From positions 1,240,001 to 1,304,000 of the forward strand of contig OZ242373.1 in NCBI GenBank assembly GCA_965209065.1: DNA of 64,000 nucleotides, in the 5' to 3' direction. Positions 7,946-17,591 of the stretch are shown one piece after another. The stretch comes from CBDBUR01 sp965209065. GTDB lineage: Bacteria > Pseudomonadota > Alphaproteobacteria > JAPOUT01 > G958296285. The notes below the pieces were generated by a model. That model made no database searches and had not been told where the DNA came from. It saw only the letters and a program-made list of their open reading frames with translations. The first letter of the stretch is position 1; every line of letters begins with the position of its first letter. Both the position numbers and the translations under genes were made by a program.

Positions 7946-8145
7946 CAAGTTTCTCCTTACTGCTTCGTCTATCTTGGACTTTCTTCGTTACTCAAATAGA
8001 CTTAGTTTTAAAATGTAACCATAGATTTAATATACCAATTTTTAGTAAAAAAATCAAGCAAGGCGTGCAAAAGCCTTACCTGCAATCTATTACTTACAAG
8101 TAAAATAGAGTATTATATAACTTTAGAGAATCACTAGAGGAAATA

Positions 8146-9066
8146 ATGCAATATATAGATAATGGACCAGATATACCCGACAAGCTAATTGAAGCACAAA
8201 AAGAACGCGAAGTAATTTTTATCTGCGGCGCCGGAGTTTCATCTCATTTAGCAAAACTACCGCTATTTAAAAGTCTTATTGATGATATCTATCTAAAGCT
8301 AGGGGAAGTTAAACAAGACCAAGAAAAAGAAACATTCGAAAAGAATGATTTTGATGAAACTTTATGGGCATTAGAACAAAGACTTGGTGGGCGAAAAGGT
8401 AGAAAAAAAATAATAGAAAAAATCCATAAAATACTAGCTGAACCTTATATTACAATTTCTGATGATAAACTTGAATATCATAAAATTTTATTAGAGCTAT
8501 CCGGAGATAACCCTTTAATAACCACTAATTTTGATACATTGTTTGAAAAATCTACTCAAGATATAAAATCTCATACTGGACCCGCTTTCCCTGATATGCA
8601 AGATGAAGAAGAGTTTCAAGGTGTGATTCATCTGCACGGGAGGGTTAGCGATAATAATAAAAATTTAGAAAATTCCCCTTTAATATTAACTATGAGGGAC
8701 TTTGCCGAAGCCTATATGCGTGAAGGTTGGGCAGCAAGATTTCTTTATAAAATAATTAGAAAATATAATATTGTTTTTATTGGATATTCTGCAGAAGATT
8801 ATTTTCTAAAACTCTTGCTGTCCGCTATTTCTGAAGATAAAAATGTTTTTCCTGATATCAAGGGTATTTACGCTTTTACCGAAGAAGATAATGAGAGTTT
8901 TTGGAAAACTTTTGGCGCTACAACAATTAGCTTTAAGGATGAGGGTTACGAAATACTATACCAATCGCTAAAAAAATGGGGCTACGATGTACAAAATCCA
9001 AATTCAAAACGAGAAGACATAAGAAATGCCATGGCAAGAAGTCCAGAAGAGGTTCTAAATGACTAA
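8146..9066 (+). CDS. SIR2-family NADase-like protein
   Basis: The 306 residues carry the SIR2 NAD-binding signature FICGAGVS (residues 25-32), the TTNFD motif (126-130) and a catalytic-type histidine in IHLHGRV (about 164), followed by GYSAEDYFLKLLL near residue 214. SIR2-like enzymes in bacterial defence destroy NAD+ once infection is sensed. ATG at 8146 follows AGAGGAA; a TATTAT -10-like box lies at 8111. The stop overlaps the next gene by 8 bases (ATGACTAA). The arrangement suggests that this is the effector of a two-gene abortive-infection system with the large downstream protein as sensor. The enzymatic call is by motif; the defence role is inference from family and neighbourhood. Confidence 0.82.
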   Translation: MQYIDNGPDIPDKLIEAQKEREVIFICGAGVSSHLAKLPLFKSLIDDIYLKLGEVKQDQEKETFEKNDFDETLWALEQRLGGRKGRKKIIEKIHKILAEPYITISDDKLEYHKILLELSGDNPLITTNFDTLFEKSTQDIKSHTGPAFPDMQDEEEFQGVIHLHGRVSDNNKNLENSPLILTMRDFAEAYMREGWAARFLYKIIRKYNIVFIGYSAEDYFLKLLLSAISEDKNVFPDIKGIYAFTEEDNESFWKTFGATTISFKDEGYEILYQSLKKWGYDVQNPNSKREDIRNAMARSPEEVLND

Positions 9067-11695
9067 TGATAAACTAAATAAAAAGCAAATTGAATCTCTC
9101 CTAAAGCGCTACCCAAACATTTTAGAAGAAGAAAACCCTTCTCCTGAATGGTGGAAAGTTATTAAAGGTCTTAAACTATCATCAAATATTATTATTCCAT
9201 GGATTACACAAAATTTAGAAAACCCCGATATGATTAAAGCTTTTGCTGAGCATAAACTTGAAGGAGCACAATTCGTTTCTTGGCTTGAAGATGAATTTAT
9301 TAAGCAAGAAAAAAATATAAAGGAGCCATTTCGTCAGGCTTGGAAACTTCTTATTTATGAGGCAAAACAGCATAATTCAAACGATATGGAGCGCTATGAA
9401 ATATGGTTTAGACTAAAGCAACGTATCAATAAGAGCGAATATGGAACCGAAATAACCGATGGTATTGTCAAAGCCATCACCCCTTTCTTAAAAATAGGCC
9501 CCTCAATAAATTGGATGGCAGACCCAGAAGGTAGAGAAGAAAACAACCATCTCACTCCCGGTGATCTTATACATCCTAAATTTGAGACACCTACAAGCAT
9601 TCAGGTAAAAGAGATATTAGAAAACTGGCAACCTGAAAACAGCAACCCAACCGTTCGCCTATGTAGAAATTTAACGCATCGAATGATAGAAATATTGGAA
9701 TTTGCTCAAGAACAAGGTCTAGAACATGTAATTGATTGGGACGTGCCATCTATTGAGGAAAAACCTCAAAACAACCTCCACTATGATGATTTTTATCCAA
9801 TTGTTCGTCTAACAGTTGCTCTTTGGGAAAAATTGAATGAGAACAATGCACTAAAAATATCTAATATTTGGAAAGATAATAAAAATCTTATGCTGATGCA
9901 GCGTATGTATCTTCACGCATTAACAAAAACTGATCTTTACTCGGAAACAACAGTAGCACAAGAACTATTGGATATGAATAAAGAAACTTTTTGGGGCATC
10001 CGTCAAAGTGGCATAAAGAAAGAAATAGCAACTTTGCTAAGAAATCGATGGGATGACTTTCCCCTTAAGATGCGTGAAAAATTAGAAGAAAGAATTCTTG
10101 CCGGTCCTCCCCGTGAAAAGTATCGAGACAACCTGCCAGAAGAACGTTGGATTGAGTATAAAAACATTGATATCCTCAATAAACTTCGTGCCATCGAAAA
10201 TCTTTCTGAAAAAGCTCAAAGCAAAAAAGATGAGTTAGAAAAAAAACTCCCTAACCTCCCACAGTGGCAAACTGATTCAAATACCCATTTTGAATCTTTC
10301 ACAGGAGAGCAAGGTGATCCCGAATTACTAGATGCAATTCCTACGGAACGGCGCATAGAAAGGGCAAGAAAACTACAAAAAGAATCTTTTGAGCAATCTG
10401 ATATCTGGAGAAAATACTGCCTTCATAACCCCAAAGGTGCTTTAGAAGCACTGCAAGCGAAAGCAAAAAATAAAGAATGGCCCGAAGAAGAATGGCGTTA
10501 TTTCTTTTGGACAAGCGGTAAATGGAAAGAATTTAATCTTGAAGACAAATCAAATAAAAAACTTATTGTAGATGTTGTGGAAGCAATTAAGGATATACCA
10601 GTGGCAGAATTAGAACCCTTTGTTGATAGCCCTGCCTCTTGGTTTCAGGATTTATTGATGCTTTTTAATGACCAGCAGCAACTAGAGCTCTGGCACAAAA
10701 TGATGGACGCATTAGAATACCGCGATAATAAAAATGCAGGACAACCTGAAATTTCCGAAGACTCTTTTACGAATGCCATCAATCGCGCTGAGGGTAATTT
10801 AACCGAAATTGTTTTTTCATGGTGTGGTAGTCGCGAAAAAAACCAAGGGTTTGAAACAAAAATAGAACTTCTAATGGATAGACTTGTAAACCTAAAAAAT
10901 CGCAGCGGTGCTTTAATCAGAACAACGATGATGCAGCGTATTGACTATCTTCATTACATTGCCCCTCAATGGACAGAGCAACACATTTTGCCTTGGCTAG
11001 AAGAAGATCATAAGATGCGTTGGCTTGTATGGGATGGCTATAAATATAGCCGTTATCTACCTACGGCAGATTTATTTAACCAAATAAAAACTGCCATGCT
11101 AAAAGTTATCACCTCTACCCGCGAGGGAAATCGTGAACTAAGACATAGGCTCGGATGGATGCTTATATTACTCTTACTTTACAATAGAGACAAAGGACAT
11201 GAATTAACTCCATATGAAGTAAAACAACTTTTAAGAACCGTGGATGGGAGAATACACCATTCGATTCTTAGTGATTTACACATGGAGTTAAGAACACGAT
11301 CCAAAGAAGAAAAAGAGGAAAAAATTAAATGTTTTTTTAATAGCATTTGGCCACTAGACGCTAAATTTATTACAGAAAATATTTTATCAAGAATAGTTCA
11401 TCTCATTTTAGATATGCAAGATGCTTTTCCTGTGTGCTTTGAGGCGGTTGAGGATTTCCTACGCCCAATGAAAGAGTATTTTCTTTATCTTCATAACTAT
11501 GGAATGGATAATGGAACTTCTTTGCCAGAAAAATTTCCTAACGAAGTGCTTACATTTCTTTCTATAACTATCGATAGGGATACCCGATTTCCCTATTCTA
11601 ACCATCAATCTATTCTCGATGTAATTAAATCAAAAAAACCAGAACTAGAAAACGATCCTCGTTTTATCAAATTACAAAATTTAATCAAAAGGTAA
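9059..11695 (+). CDS. Large helical partner of the SIR2 protein (possibly DUF4020-like)
   Basis: An 878-residue soluble protein with no membrane segment, no signal peptide and no ATPase motif. It is rich in tryptophan and charged residues and appears helical throughout. Its start overlaps the SIR2 stop by 8 bases and AGAAGAGG stands before the ATG, so the pair is coupled. In known proteins a SIR2 domain is often followed in the same chain by a long helical region ending in DUF4020. The C-terminal part here (from about residue 690 to the end at DPRFIKLQNLIKR) resembles such an ending, so this may be a split SIR2-DUF4020 protein. I could not confirm the domain. It ends 5 bases before the convergent DUF4160 gene. 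Confidence 0.6.
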   Translation: MTNDKLNKKQIESLLKRYPNILEEENPSPEWWKVIKGLKLSSNIIIPWITQNLENPDMIKAFAEHKLEGAQFVSWLEDEFIKQEKNIKEPFRQAWKLLIYEAKQHNSNDMERYEIWFRLKQRINKSEYGTEITDGIVKAITPFLKIGPSINWMADPEGREENNHLTPGDLIHPKFETPTSIQVKEILENWQPENSNPTVRLCRNLTHRMIEILEFAQEQGLEHVIDWDVPSIEEKPQNNLHYDDFYPIVRLTVALWEKLNENNALKISNIWKDNKNLMLMQRMYLHALTKTDLYSETTVAQELLDMNKETFWGIRQSGIKKEIATLLRNRWDDFPLKMREKLEERILAGPPREKYRDNLPEERWIEYKNIDILNKLRAIENLSEKAQSKKDELEKKLPNLPQWQTDSNTHFESFTGEQGDPELLDAIPTERRIERARKLQKESFEQSDIWRKYCLHNPKGALEALQAKAKNKEWPEEEWRYFFWTSGKWKEFNLEDKSNKKLIVDVVEAIKDIPVAELEPFVDSPASWFQDLLMLFNDQQQLELWHKMMDALEYRDNKNAGQPEISEDSFTNAINRAEGNLTEIVFSWCGSREKNQGFETKIELLMDRLVNLKNRSGALIRTTMMQRIDYLHYIAPQWTEQHILPWLEEDHKMRWLVWDGYKYSRYLPTADLFNQIKTAMLKVITSTREGNRELRHRLGWMLILLLLYNRDKGHELTPYEVKQLLRTVDGRIHHSILSDLHMELRTRSKEEKEEKIKCFFNSIWPLDAKFITENILSRIVHLILDMQDAFPVCFEAVEDFLRPMKEYFLYLHNYGMDNGTSLPEKFPNEVLTFLSITIDRDTRFPYSNHQSILDVIKSKKPELENDPRFIKLQNLIKR

Positions 11696-11700
11696 ATAAT

Positions 11701-12084
11701 CTAAGTTTTTATTTTGCCGACAGGACAATTTGTAGAGCGGGTTCTCTTCCAAATCTCTGTTAGCTTCTCCTTATTATCTTTCCACCATTTGCGAATAGCA
11801 CTTTCATTCCACTCTAATCCTCTATTTCCACGCAATCTTTCACAAGTGTCAATGCTAAAAGCCGCTGATTGACCTTGATAGCTAACATGAAAATGAGGCG
11901 GTGGGTGCTCTCTAGAAAAAATTTCGAATTTAATTCCTTTATACAAATCTACTTTATGCCGAAACCCCATTTTGCCAGCTGGTTTGCCATCTTCAAATAA
12001 CGCCCCGCCTAATATATATCCTTCCAACTCCTCTAGCTCAGGGAATTCTTCTTTAGTTATTTCTTTACAAAAAGTTTCGTTCAT
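11701..12084 (-). CDS. DUF4160 domain-containing protein
   Basis: A 127-residue protein whose centre has the DUF4160 hallmark: FEIFSREHPPPHFHVSYQGQ followed by an acidic, tryptophan-containing helix (WNESAIRKWW). DUF4160 proteins are small and often found as antitoxin-like partners of RelE/HigB-type toxins; the function is not established. Its ATG overlaps the stop of the RelE-helicase gene by 4 bases (ATGA), so it is the last gene of the operon and co-translated. Because the upstream protein begins with a RelE-like domain, this gene is a reasonable antitoxin candidate (inference). Confidence 0.75.
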   Translation of the reverse strand: MNETFCKEITKEEFPELEELEGYILGGALFEDGKPAGKMGFRHKVDLYKGIKFEIFSREHPPPHFHVSYQGQSAAFSIDTCERLRGNRGLEWNESAIRKWWKDNKEKLTEIWKRTRSTNCPVGKIKT

Positions 12085-14153
12085 TTTTTTAATATAGCAA
12101 TTTTTCCAAGCCTTTGATGACCCCTCGAATCACTAAGAAACTCAGAAATAGGTTGGGTGCCTGTAATGAGTAAATGCTCTCGAGCACGGCTTGCCGCAAC
12201 ATAAAGTAGCTGGCGCTCTGTATCAACTATTTCATCAAAACCTAAATCCGCCGCATAGCGTGATAGGCGCTCTTGTGAAGGAACAATGCTTTCATTACAA
12301 GCCATGATGGCAACCGCTCTATACTCAAGTCCCTTAGCGTGCTGCATAACGTCGGCAGTAATTTTCGGGTTGGTTTTACGAATTACATTTTGTGCCTTTT
12401 CTAAAAGCTCTTTATAGCGGACAAAAATAGCGATTTCGGTTGGCTCTATGCCTTCTTCCAGCCATTGATTGAGTCGCTGGATGACAAAATCATTTTCTTC
12501 TTGTTGGCTATCAAAAGCGCGAATGGTGGGCGTTTTTCCTGTAAAAGACGATACATTTGCCTTACGATTTTGGCTATGCCCATCCACATCATTTATTTTG
12601 GCTGGAACAAGGTGCGCGGTCATTTTCTGCATTTCTTGCGAACTGCGATAATTTTTAGTTAGCGTCCATTGCCGCCCGCGAATATCTACGCCGCAGGCTT
12701 TCCAAGAAAAAGGTATTTGATAAATACGCTGGGCTAAATCGCGACACAGAAAGAGTCCATTAGGTTTATCGGATGCTAAAGCGCTAAGAAATTTCATTTG
12801 AGGCGGGGAAATATCTTGTGCTTCGTCGGCGATAACAAAATCAAACGGAGGTTTTTCTTGGCGGAAATGCTCCGCAAGACGATGGAACATTTCGGCAGTT
12901 GTGATGAGGTCTTTCTCTTTTAGCTGCGCGCGCAATTGTTGGAAAATGCTCCAAAAGGCTTGGTATTGTTCTTGAGGCAGCTGCGTCATTTTGCCGAGTC
13001 GCGGCGCGTTGAGATATTCCTCAAGCGAGCGGACACCCCAAGCATCGCAGACCTCATACCATTCGGGGCGTATATGATGGAGCGGCTCGTCTTGTGCCAA
13101 AGCCTTTAACATAGCGGTTATTTCGTTTGAGGAAGTAATGCGCTCTATGGAATTGATTTTGCTTTGGTCGGTTTGGTTTATGATGTTTGGCGTGCCGAAC
13201 GTTTGCTGGTAGAGTTCAACCCCGATATCGCGTAAAGAGCGAATAGTGATGCGCGCGCGCACGTTGGGTTCGCCGTCAAGCAGATAGTCCATTCGTTTAT
13301 TTAAGTCCTTGATGAGCGGGTAAAGGATGGTTGTGAATAAAATTTTAGCGTCAGGGTTTTTGCGCGCGAGGGCAGCGGCACGATGGAGCGCGACGATGGT
13401 CTTGCCCGTGCCAGCAGCACCCGAAATGACAGCAGGACCATCATAATCGCCTTCAACATATTCGCGTTGCGAGGCGTGGAGGAAGACAAGCCATTTTTCC
13501 CAAGGAATTTGTAGAATGCGTTCAAGGTCGGCATCGTCTTCAACCATATAAAACTGGCTTTTGTCAAAGGGGTCAGCGCCTTCAGGCACAGGTTCGGGGG
13601 TTTCAAGAATCCCATTATCCTGATAGCGCATAAGTCTTTCTATCGCGCTATCAAAGCCAACGCCGATGAAGTTGTAAAATTCACTTTCAGTGGCAGAGAG
13701 GACGGGTGCGACATATTCGGGTGGCACGCCGACACTTAACACTTGGTCTTGGGTCAAGCCCGATAAATAAGGCTGCGTATTTTCTTCGCGCTCCATAAAC
13801 TGAGTGACTTTTTCGCGGCGCTCTTGTTCTTGTGCCTCTCGTAAGCGAATGAGTTGTGCTTCTTTTGTTTTAGGATGAAAATCAAACTTATGGCGATTAG
13901 CCCAGTTATAAGCCTTTTCGTGATGGTCGACATAACATAAAATAAAATCATCATTTTGCTTATAAACGATGATACGAATATCGCGATTAACGCGCACCGA
14001 ATAAGCATCATTATTTTTTAATTTTTCTAAATTAAGTCCCGATGAGCTTTCATCTTTAGAAAGCTTTATGATGGTTCTATTAATCGCTGCCTGCTCTTTG
14101 TTCTCTAGCTTAACAATGCTCTCGTAGAAAGTGGATGCAAAGAAAGGACGCAT
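12081..14153 (-). CDS. RelE-like domain fused to a superfamily 1 (UvrD-like) helicase
   Basis: Residues 1-90 form a RelE/ParE-type fold: FYESIVKLENKEQAAINRTI, a central SVRVNRDIRIIVYKQ and FILCYVDHHEKAYNWA. Residues about 225-690 are an SF1 helicase: Walker A GAAGTGKT (245-252), DEAQ (443-446), the motif IV-like TLTKNYRSSQEM, and late GLEYRAVAIM and RQLLYVAASRARE. The linker (90-225) is charged. The family is known as a helicase with an N-terminal toxin-like domain and is often located among defence genes; a nucleic-acid-sensing toxin is the natural model but is inference. It has no clear ribosome site and starts 4 bases after the previous gene, so it probably depends on coupling. DUF4160 follows with a 4-base overlap. 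Confidence 0.8.
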   Translation of the reverse strand: MRPFFASTFYESIVKLENKEQAAINRTIIKLSKDESSSGLNLEKLKNNDAYSVRVNRDIRIIVYKQNDDFILCYVDHHEKAYNWANRHKFDFHPKTKEAQLIRLREAQEQERREKVTQFMEREENTQPYLSGLTQDQVLSVGVPPEYVAPVLSATESEFYNFIGVGFDSAIERLMRYQDNGILETPEPVPEGADPFDKSQFYMVEDDADLERILQIPWEKWLVFLHASQREYVEGDYDGPAVISGAAGTGKTIVALHRAAALARKNPDAKILFTTILYPLIKDLNKRMDYLLDGEPNVRARITIRSLRDIGVELYQQTFGTPNIINQTDQSKINSIERITSSNEITAMLKALAQDEPLHHIRPEWYEVCDAWGVRSLEEYLNAPRLGKMTQLPQEQYQAFWSIFQQLRAQLKEKDLITTAEMFHRLAEHFRQEKPPFDFVIADEAQDISPPQMKFLSALASDKPNGLFLCRDLAQRIYQIPFSWKACGVDIRGRQWTLTKNYRSSQEMQKMTAHLVPAKINDVDGHSQNRKANVSSFTGKTPTIRAFDSQQEENDFVIQRLNQWLEEGIEPTEIAIFVRYKELLEKAQNVIRKTNPKITADVMQHAKGLEYRAVAIMACNESIVPSQERLSRYAADLGFDEIVDTERQLLYVAASRAREHLLITGTQPISEFLSDSRGHQRLGKIAILKK

Positions 14154-14157
14154 ATTT

Positions 14158-14454
14158 TTATTTAAAAAAATTGTTAAATAAAGGTTTGAATATCCTTTCG
14201 TAATCTCTGCTTAACCACGCCACTCCACAAAACCACATTACTTGTAGCAAATAATGATCTATGCCTTTTTGAAGAGTTGCTTCAATAAAGATAAAATTAG
14301 GAAGAAATGGTAAAATAAATAACAGCACTACACTAAAAAGAGATAAAAGACCAAAAGACATTGTGACATTTTCCCAGCGATTACTGCCAAGCTCTCCACT
14401 AAGCAGATTTGCAATTAAAATTATTACTGATGGAACAAGATAAGTTTCTGCCAT
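14158..14454 (-). CDS. Small membrane protein, function unknown
   Basis: A 98-residue protein with two or three hydrophobic segments (residues about 5-18, 33-55 and 68-80). The ATG at 14454 follows AGGGGG, which overlaps the end of mod. It lies 9 bases after mod and 4 bases before the helicase gene, so it is part of the operon. I recognise no family. Small membrane proteins in defence operons can act as pore-forming effectors; that is only a possibility here. Confidence 0.6.
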   Translation of the reverse strand: MAETYLVPSVIILIANLLSGELGSNRWENVTMSFGLLSLFSVVLLFILPFLPNFIFIEATLQKGIDHYLLQVMWFCGVAWLSRDYERIFKPLFNNFFK

Positions 14455-14463
14455 AATAGCCCC

Positions 14464-17319
14464 CTATTTAACATCAAAAATTTTCATAACCTCGTCGCCG
14501 AGGTGGTTGATGACCTTAACCGCAATACGCCCCGAGCTCGGCTTGTCAAATTCACGAGACACCTCGCCATAAAGCGTATCCCACGCCTCTTTGTTAATAT
14601 CAGCTTTGAGCGTAGTTTTCAGTCCCTTATAGGGGTCGCTCGCGCCCAAAAAATAAGCCTGACGGACAAAGAAGCTCTCGCCATTATAGTCGCTATCGAC
14701 GAACCACATCGCGATTTCATCGGGTGCGCTGGAAACGACTTCACCGGTAGCAGGCTTAAAGACATCCACGCCCTTCAAGCGCACGCGCAGCTTATGGTCG
14801 TCGGCGGTCTCAATATCAATATCAGGCTCGCCAAAGACAACAAACAGATTAGCGTTTTTGCTGTCCTTGAGGTCGGTTGCCATATGTAGGTCAGCGTTCA
14901 TCCGCGCTTGCAGGATTGTAATTTTGCCGATGGTTTTTAGTTCCGCGCAGTTAGCCTCATAATTAAAGGCACATGTTATCAGCATATCAAAGCCGGCTTC
15001 GGCAGCTTCGCGCGCGGCAGCAGCGATGTTATCGCGGCTGAGCGTTCCATATTCAGGACCGATAAAAATAGCGGCATTACGATTCTTGTCGCCCTTACCC
15101 TCTTGAGTGTCATATTGACCTTGGGCGCAAATGTATTGACCGGGGAAGCCATCAAGAGCGCTGAAGTTTATTTTGTTTTCCTTATGCGCTTGCTGGACGC
15201 CGGCGATTTTTAGAGTCTCCATCATCCGCACCATAAAAGAGCTTTGCTCGTGATAGGATTGCGGGGGCATTTCTTCGCCTTCTTGGTTGGCGACAAAAGC
15301 GCGATGAGGCAAAAGGGATTCCACCGTGAAAGGTCCGGCAACGCGCACGCGTTTATTATCCTCATAGGGCTTGTCGTAAAGATATTCGGTGGCTGCTTTA
15401 GCGGCGATGGATTCGTCTATTTCTTTTTGACGCGCGATGCATGCCTCTAACCATTCTTTATGAAACCTTACAGAGCCTTCGCTCCAACGGCTATCAGGTT
15501 TAGGATAGATTTGCCAATCTTCATCAAAAACTAGTTTTGTCCCTAAAATAAAACTGGGGTCTACCACAGGCTTTCCCTTACTCCTTGCTGTTAGTGCTAT
15601 ATCAGTGCCAGCTAAATCGGAAAGAGCTTCTCTTAATGGTGCTATTTTCTTTTCCCATTTATCATAAATGACATCTATTTCGGCATTATTGGCGATAGAT
15701 TTTAGCGTGATGTGCGGGACGCGCTGATAGACAAACCCTTGCCGAATATCCTCATAGGTTGGGGTTTCTTTGGGGAGAGTGTGCGTGATTTCGGCTTCTT
15801 TTTGCTGTCCTTCAGGCGTATCGGCGAGTAAGTAATAGGAATAGCGCGCGCCCATAATGCGCGCTCGCGCAAGGGCGAGCGAGACGCGCGAAGTATCCAT
15901 CGTTATCCAGCGCCTACCCCACTGCTCGGCGACATAAGCTGTAGTGCCAGAGCCGCAGGTTGGGTCTAACACTAAATCACCGGGATCGGTTGTCATTAAA
16001 AGGCAGCGCTTAATTACCTCTGGAGATGTTTCAACTATATATTTTCTTGTTACGCCTAACTGAACTGAATCCCATCTATCCGTCATAGGAATAACTGGAA
16101 AATCATCAGCAAACCTTCTATACCTTATTACTGACCCCATTACTTCAATACGATTAGCAATAGATAATTTTTTTAATCCCTCCACTGTTGTCTTCCAATG
16201 CGTTCCTAATCTTGGTTTATAATTTTTTCCTAAAAAAGAAAACTCTTGCTGTGCACTTGATGAACCATCAGAATATAAAGCTGCTAATTGATACCTTTTT
16301 ACATTTTCATTAGTTTCAATTATTTTTAGCTCTTTACCTGATAATCTCCTACATGAACCATCAGCATCCATAACGCAATCATATCTATCTAATGATTTTT
16401 CCCCAGCTTTACGAAGAACAAATAAGTCTCTATACTTAACATTAGGAGCATTTTTAGCATACCAAATTATAAAATCTAAAGTGGAAGATAGTGTTTTAGT
16501 TGCTTGCCCGCTTGTTTTTTGAAATGCTATTAACGAAACAAAATTATCCTCCCCAAAGACTTCATCCATCACAGCACGGACGCGATGGACGTTCTCATCG
16601 CCAATTTGGACGAAGCACGAGCCCGACTCGGTCAATAAATCGCGCGCAACCTCTAGCCTATCGCGCAGATAGCTCAAGTAAGAGTGAATGCCATCGCGCC
16701 ACGTATCCCGAAAGGCTTTCACCATTTCAGGCTCGCGCGTGATGTGCGTGCGCTTGCCGTCTTTAACATCGCGGCTGGTCGTGCTCCACTGAAAGTTAGA
16801 ATTAAACTTAATACCATAGGGCGGGTCCATATAAATCATTTGAACCTTGCCGCGCAAACCCTCGCGCTCCGCCAGGCTTGCCATCGCCTGAAGACTATCG
16901 CCCAAAATCATTCTATTCGACCAGTTCGCATCGTGTTCGTAAAACTCGGTCTTGGCTTGCTCGCTCGGCAGCCCGTTGAAGTCCGCGAACATATCGGCTT
17001 GGGGGTCAGGCGCTTGACTTGCCTCGCTTTGTCTTTTGAGGTCATCGATTAAAACTTGCGCCTGAATCTTCTCTTGAATATAAAGCGGCGGCGCTTGAAC
17101 CAGCAGGTCGCTTAGGTCTTGCTCGTCCTTCCCGCGCCAGACCAGCTGCGGGTCTAGGTCGCGATTGCGCCGTTGGTAAGCGACTTGGCGCGGCGCTTTA
17201 TCCTCATCCTTAACCACCGACTCCATTTCTTTCGTCGGGATATTCTTGCGCTTCGCCTGTTTATGCTTCAGGCTCTCTATGCGCTTCGCTGCTTTCTTTT
17301 TAACCACTCTTTTTGGCAT
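14464..17319 (-). CDS. mod: Type III-like modification methyltransferase (Mod)
   Basis: A 951-residue adenine-specific DNA methyltransferase of the beta class: the catalytic DPPY (165-168) precedes the AdoMet motif LDPTCGSGTT (451-460), with the target-recognition region between them. The lysine-rich N-terminus and the LDPQLVWRGKDEQDL string (55-69) are typical of the Mod partner of BPTD_3080-type restriction proteins. The long C-terminal half (about 500-951) has no motif I can name. The ATG at 17319 follows GTAGGGGAA and comes 5 bases after the RelE-like gene. It protects host DNA from the Res nuclease encoded about 1.5 kb upstream. The central part (16040-16500) is more AT-rich than the ends, as expected of a swapped recognition domain. 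Confidence 0.9.
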   Translation of the reverse strand: MPKRVVKKKAAKRIESLKHKQAKRKNIPTKEMESVVKDEDKAPRQVAYQRRNRDLDPQLVWRGKDEQDLSDLLVQAPPLYIQEKIQAQVLIDDLKRQSEASQAPDPQADMFADFNGLPSEQAKTEFYEHDANWSNRMILGDSLQAMASLAEREGLRGKVQMIYMDPPYGIKFNSNFQWSTTSRDVKDGKRTHITREPEMVKAFRDTWRDGIHSYLSYLRDRLEVARDLLTESGSCFVQIGDENVHRVRAVMDEVFGEDNFVSLIAFQKTSGQATKTLSSTLDFIIWYAKNAPNVKYRDLFVLRKAGEKSLDRYDCVMDADGSCRRLSGKELKIIETNENVKRYQLAALYSDGSSSAQQEFSFLGKNYKPRLGTHWKTTVEGLKKLSIANRIEVMGSVIRYRRFADDFPVIPMTDRWDSVQLGVTRKYIVETSPEVIKRCLLMTTDPGDLVLDPTCGSGTTAYVAEQWGRRWITMDTSRVSLALARARIMGARYSYYLLADTPEGQQKEAEITHTLPKETPTYEDIRQGFVYQRVPHITLKSIANNAEIDVIYDKWEKKIAPLREALSDLAGTDIALTARSKGKPVVDPSFILGTKLVFDEDWQIYPKPDSRWSEGSVRFHKEWLEACIARQKEIDESIAAKAATEYLYDKPYEDNKRVRVAGPFTVESLLPHRAFVANQEGEEMPPQSYHEQSSFMVRMMETLKIAGVQQAHKENKINFSALDGFPGQYICAQGQYDTQEGKGDKNRNAAIFIGPEYGTLSRDNIAAAAREAAEAGFDMLITCAFNYEANCAELKTIGKITILQARMNADLHMATDLKDSKNANLFVVFGEPDIDIETADDHKLRVRLKGVDVFKPATGEVVSSAPDEIAMWFVDSDYNGESFFVRQAYFLGASDPYKGLKTTLKADINKEAWDTLYGEVSREFDKPSSGRIAVKVINHLGDEVMKIFDVK

Positions 17320-17324
17320 TTCCC

Positions 17325-17591
17325 CTACAAATTTTTATAAACTTTGCCTCTAGGACCTATTATCACAATAGTAATAGTTTTGAGCGCTTCGTCTATAGTA
17401 AAAATCACACGGTAATCTCCAGCGCGGATGCGCCATAGATTCAATTTATTCGCCACCTTTTTTACTTTAGGAGGCGGATTTTTGGGATTAAAGTTGGCTA
17501 GTGTTTTTATTTTACCTACAACTAGTTTCAGGTCTCTTTTAGCTAATTTGGCTAAAAACTTATCGGCTTTTGCCGAATATTTAAAGTCCAT
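17325..17591 (-). CDS. RelE/ParE-family toxin
   Basis: This 88-residue basic protein has the RelE/ParE layout: N-terminal helices with KFLAKLAKRDLKLV, the strand LWRIRAGDYRVIF and a closing TITIVIIGPRGKVYKNL. RelE toxins cut mRNA at the ribosome; ParE toxins act on gyrase. The sequence does not decide between them, although the arginines of the RIRAGDYRV strand are RelE-like. Its start overlaps the antitoxin gene by 11 bases, and mod begins 5 bases after its stop. A toxin-antitoxin pair between res and mod would stabilise the system against loss. Confidence 0.82.
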   Translation of the reverse strand: MDFKYSAKADKFLAKLAKRDLKLVVGKIKTLANFNPKNPPPKVKKVANKLNLWRIRAGDYRVIFTIDEALKTITIVIIGPRGKVYKNL

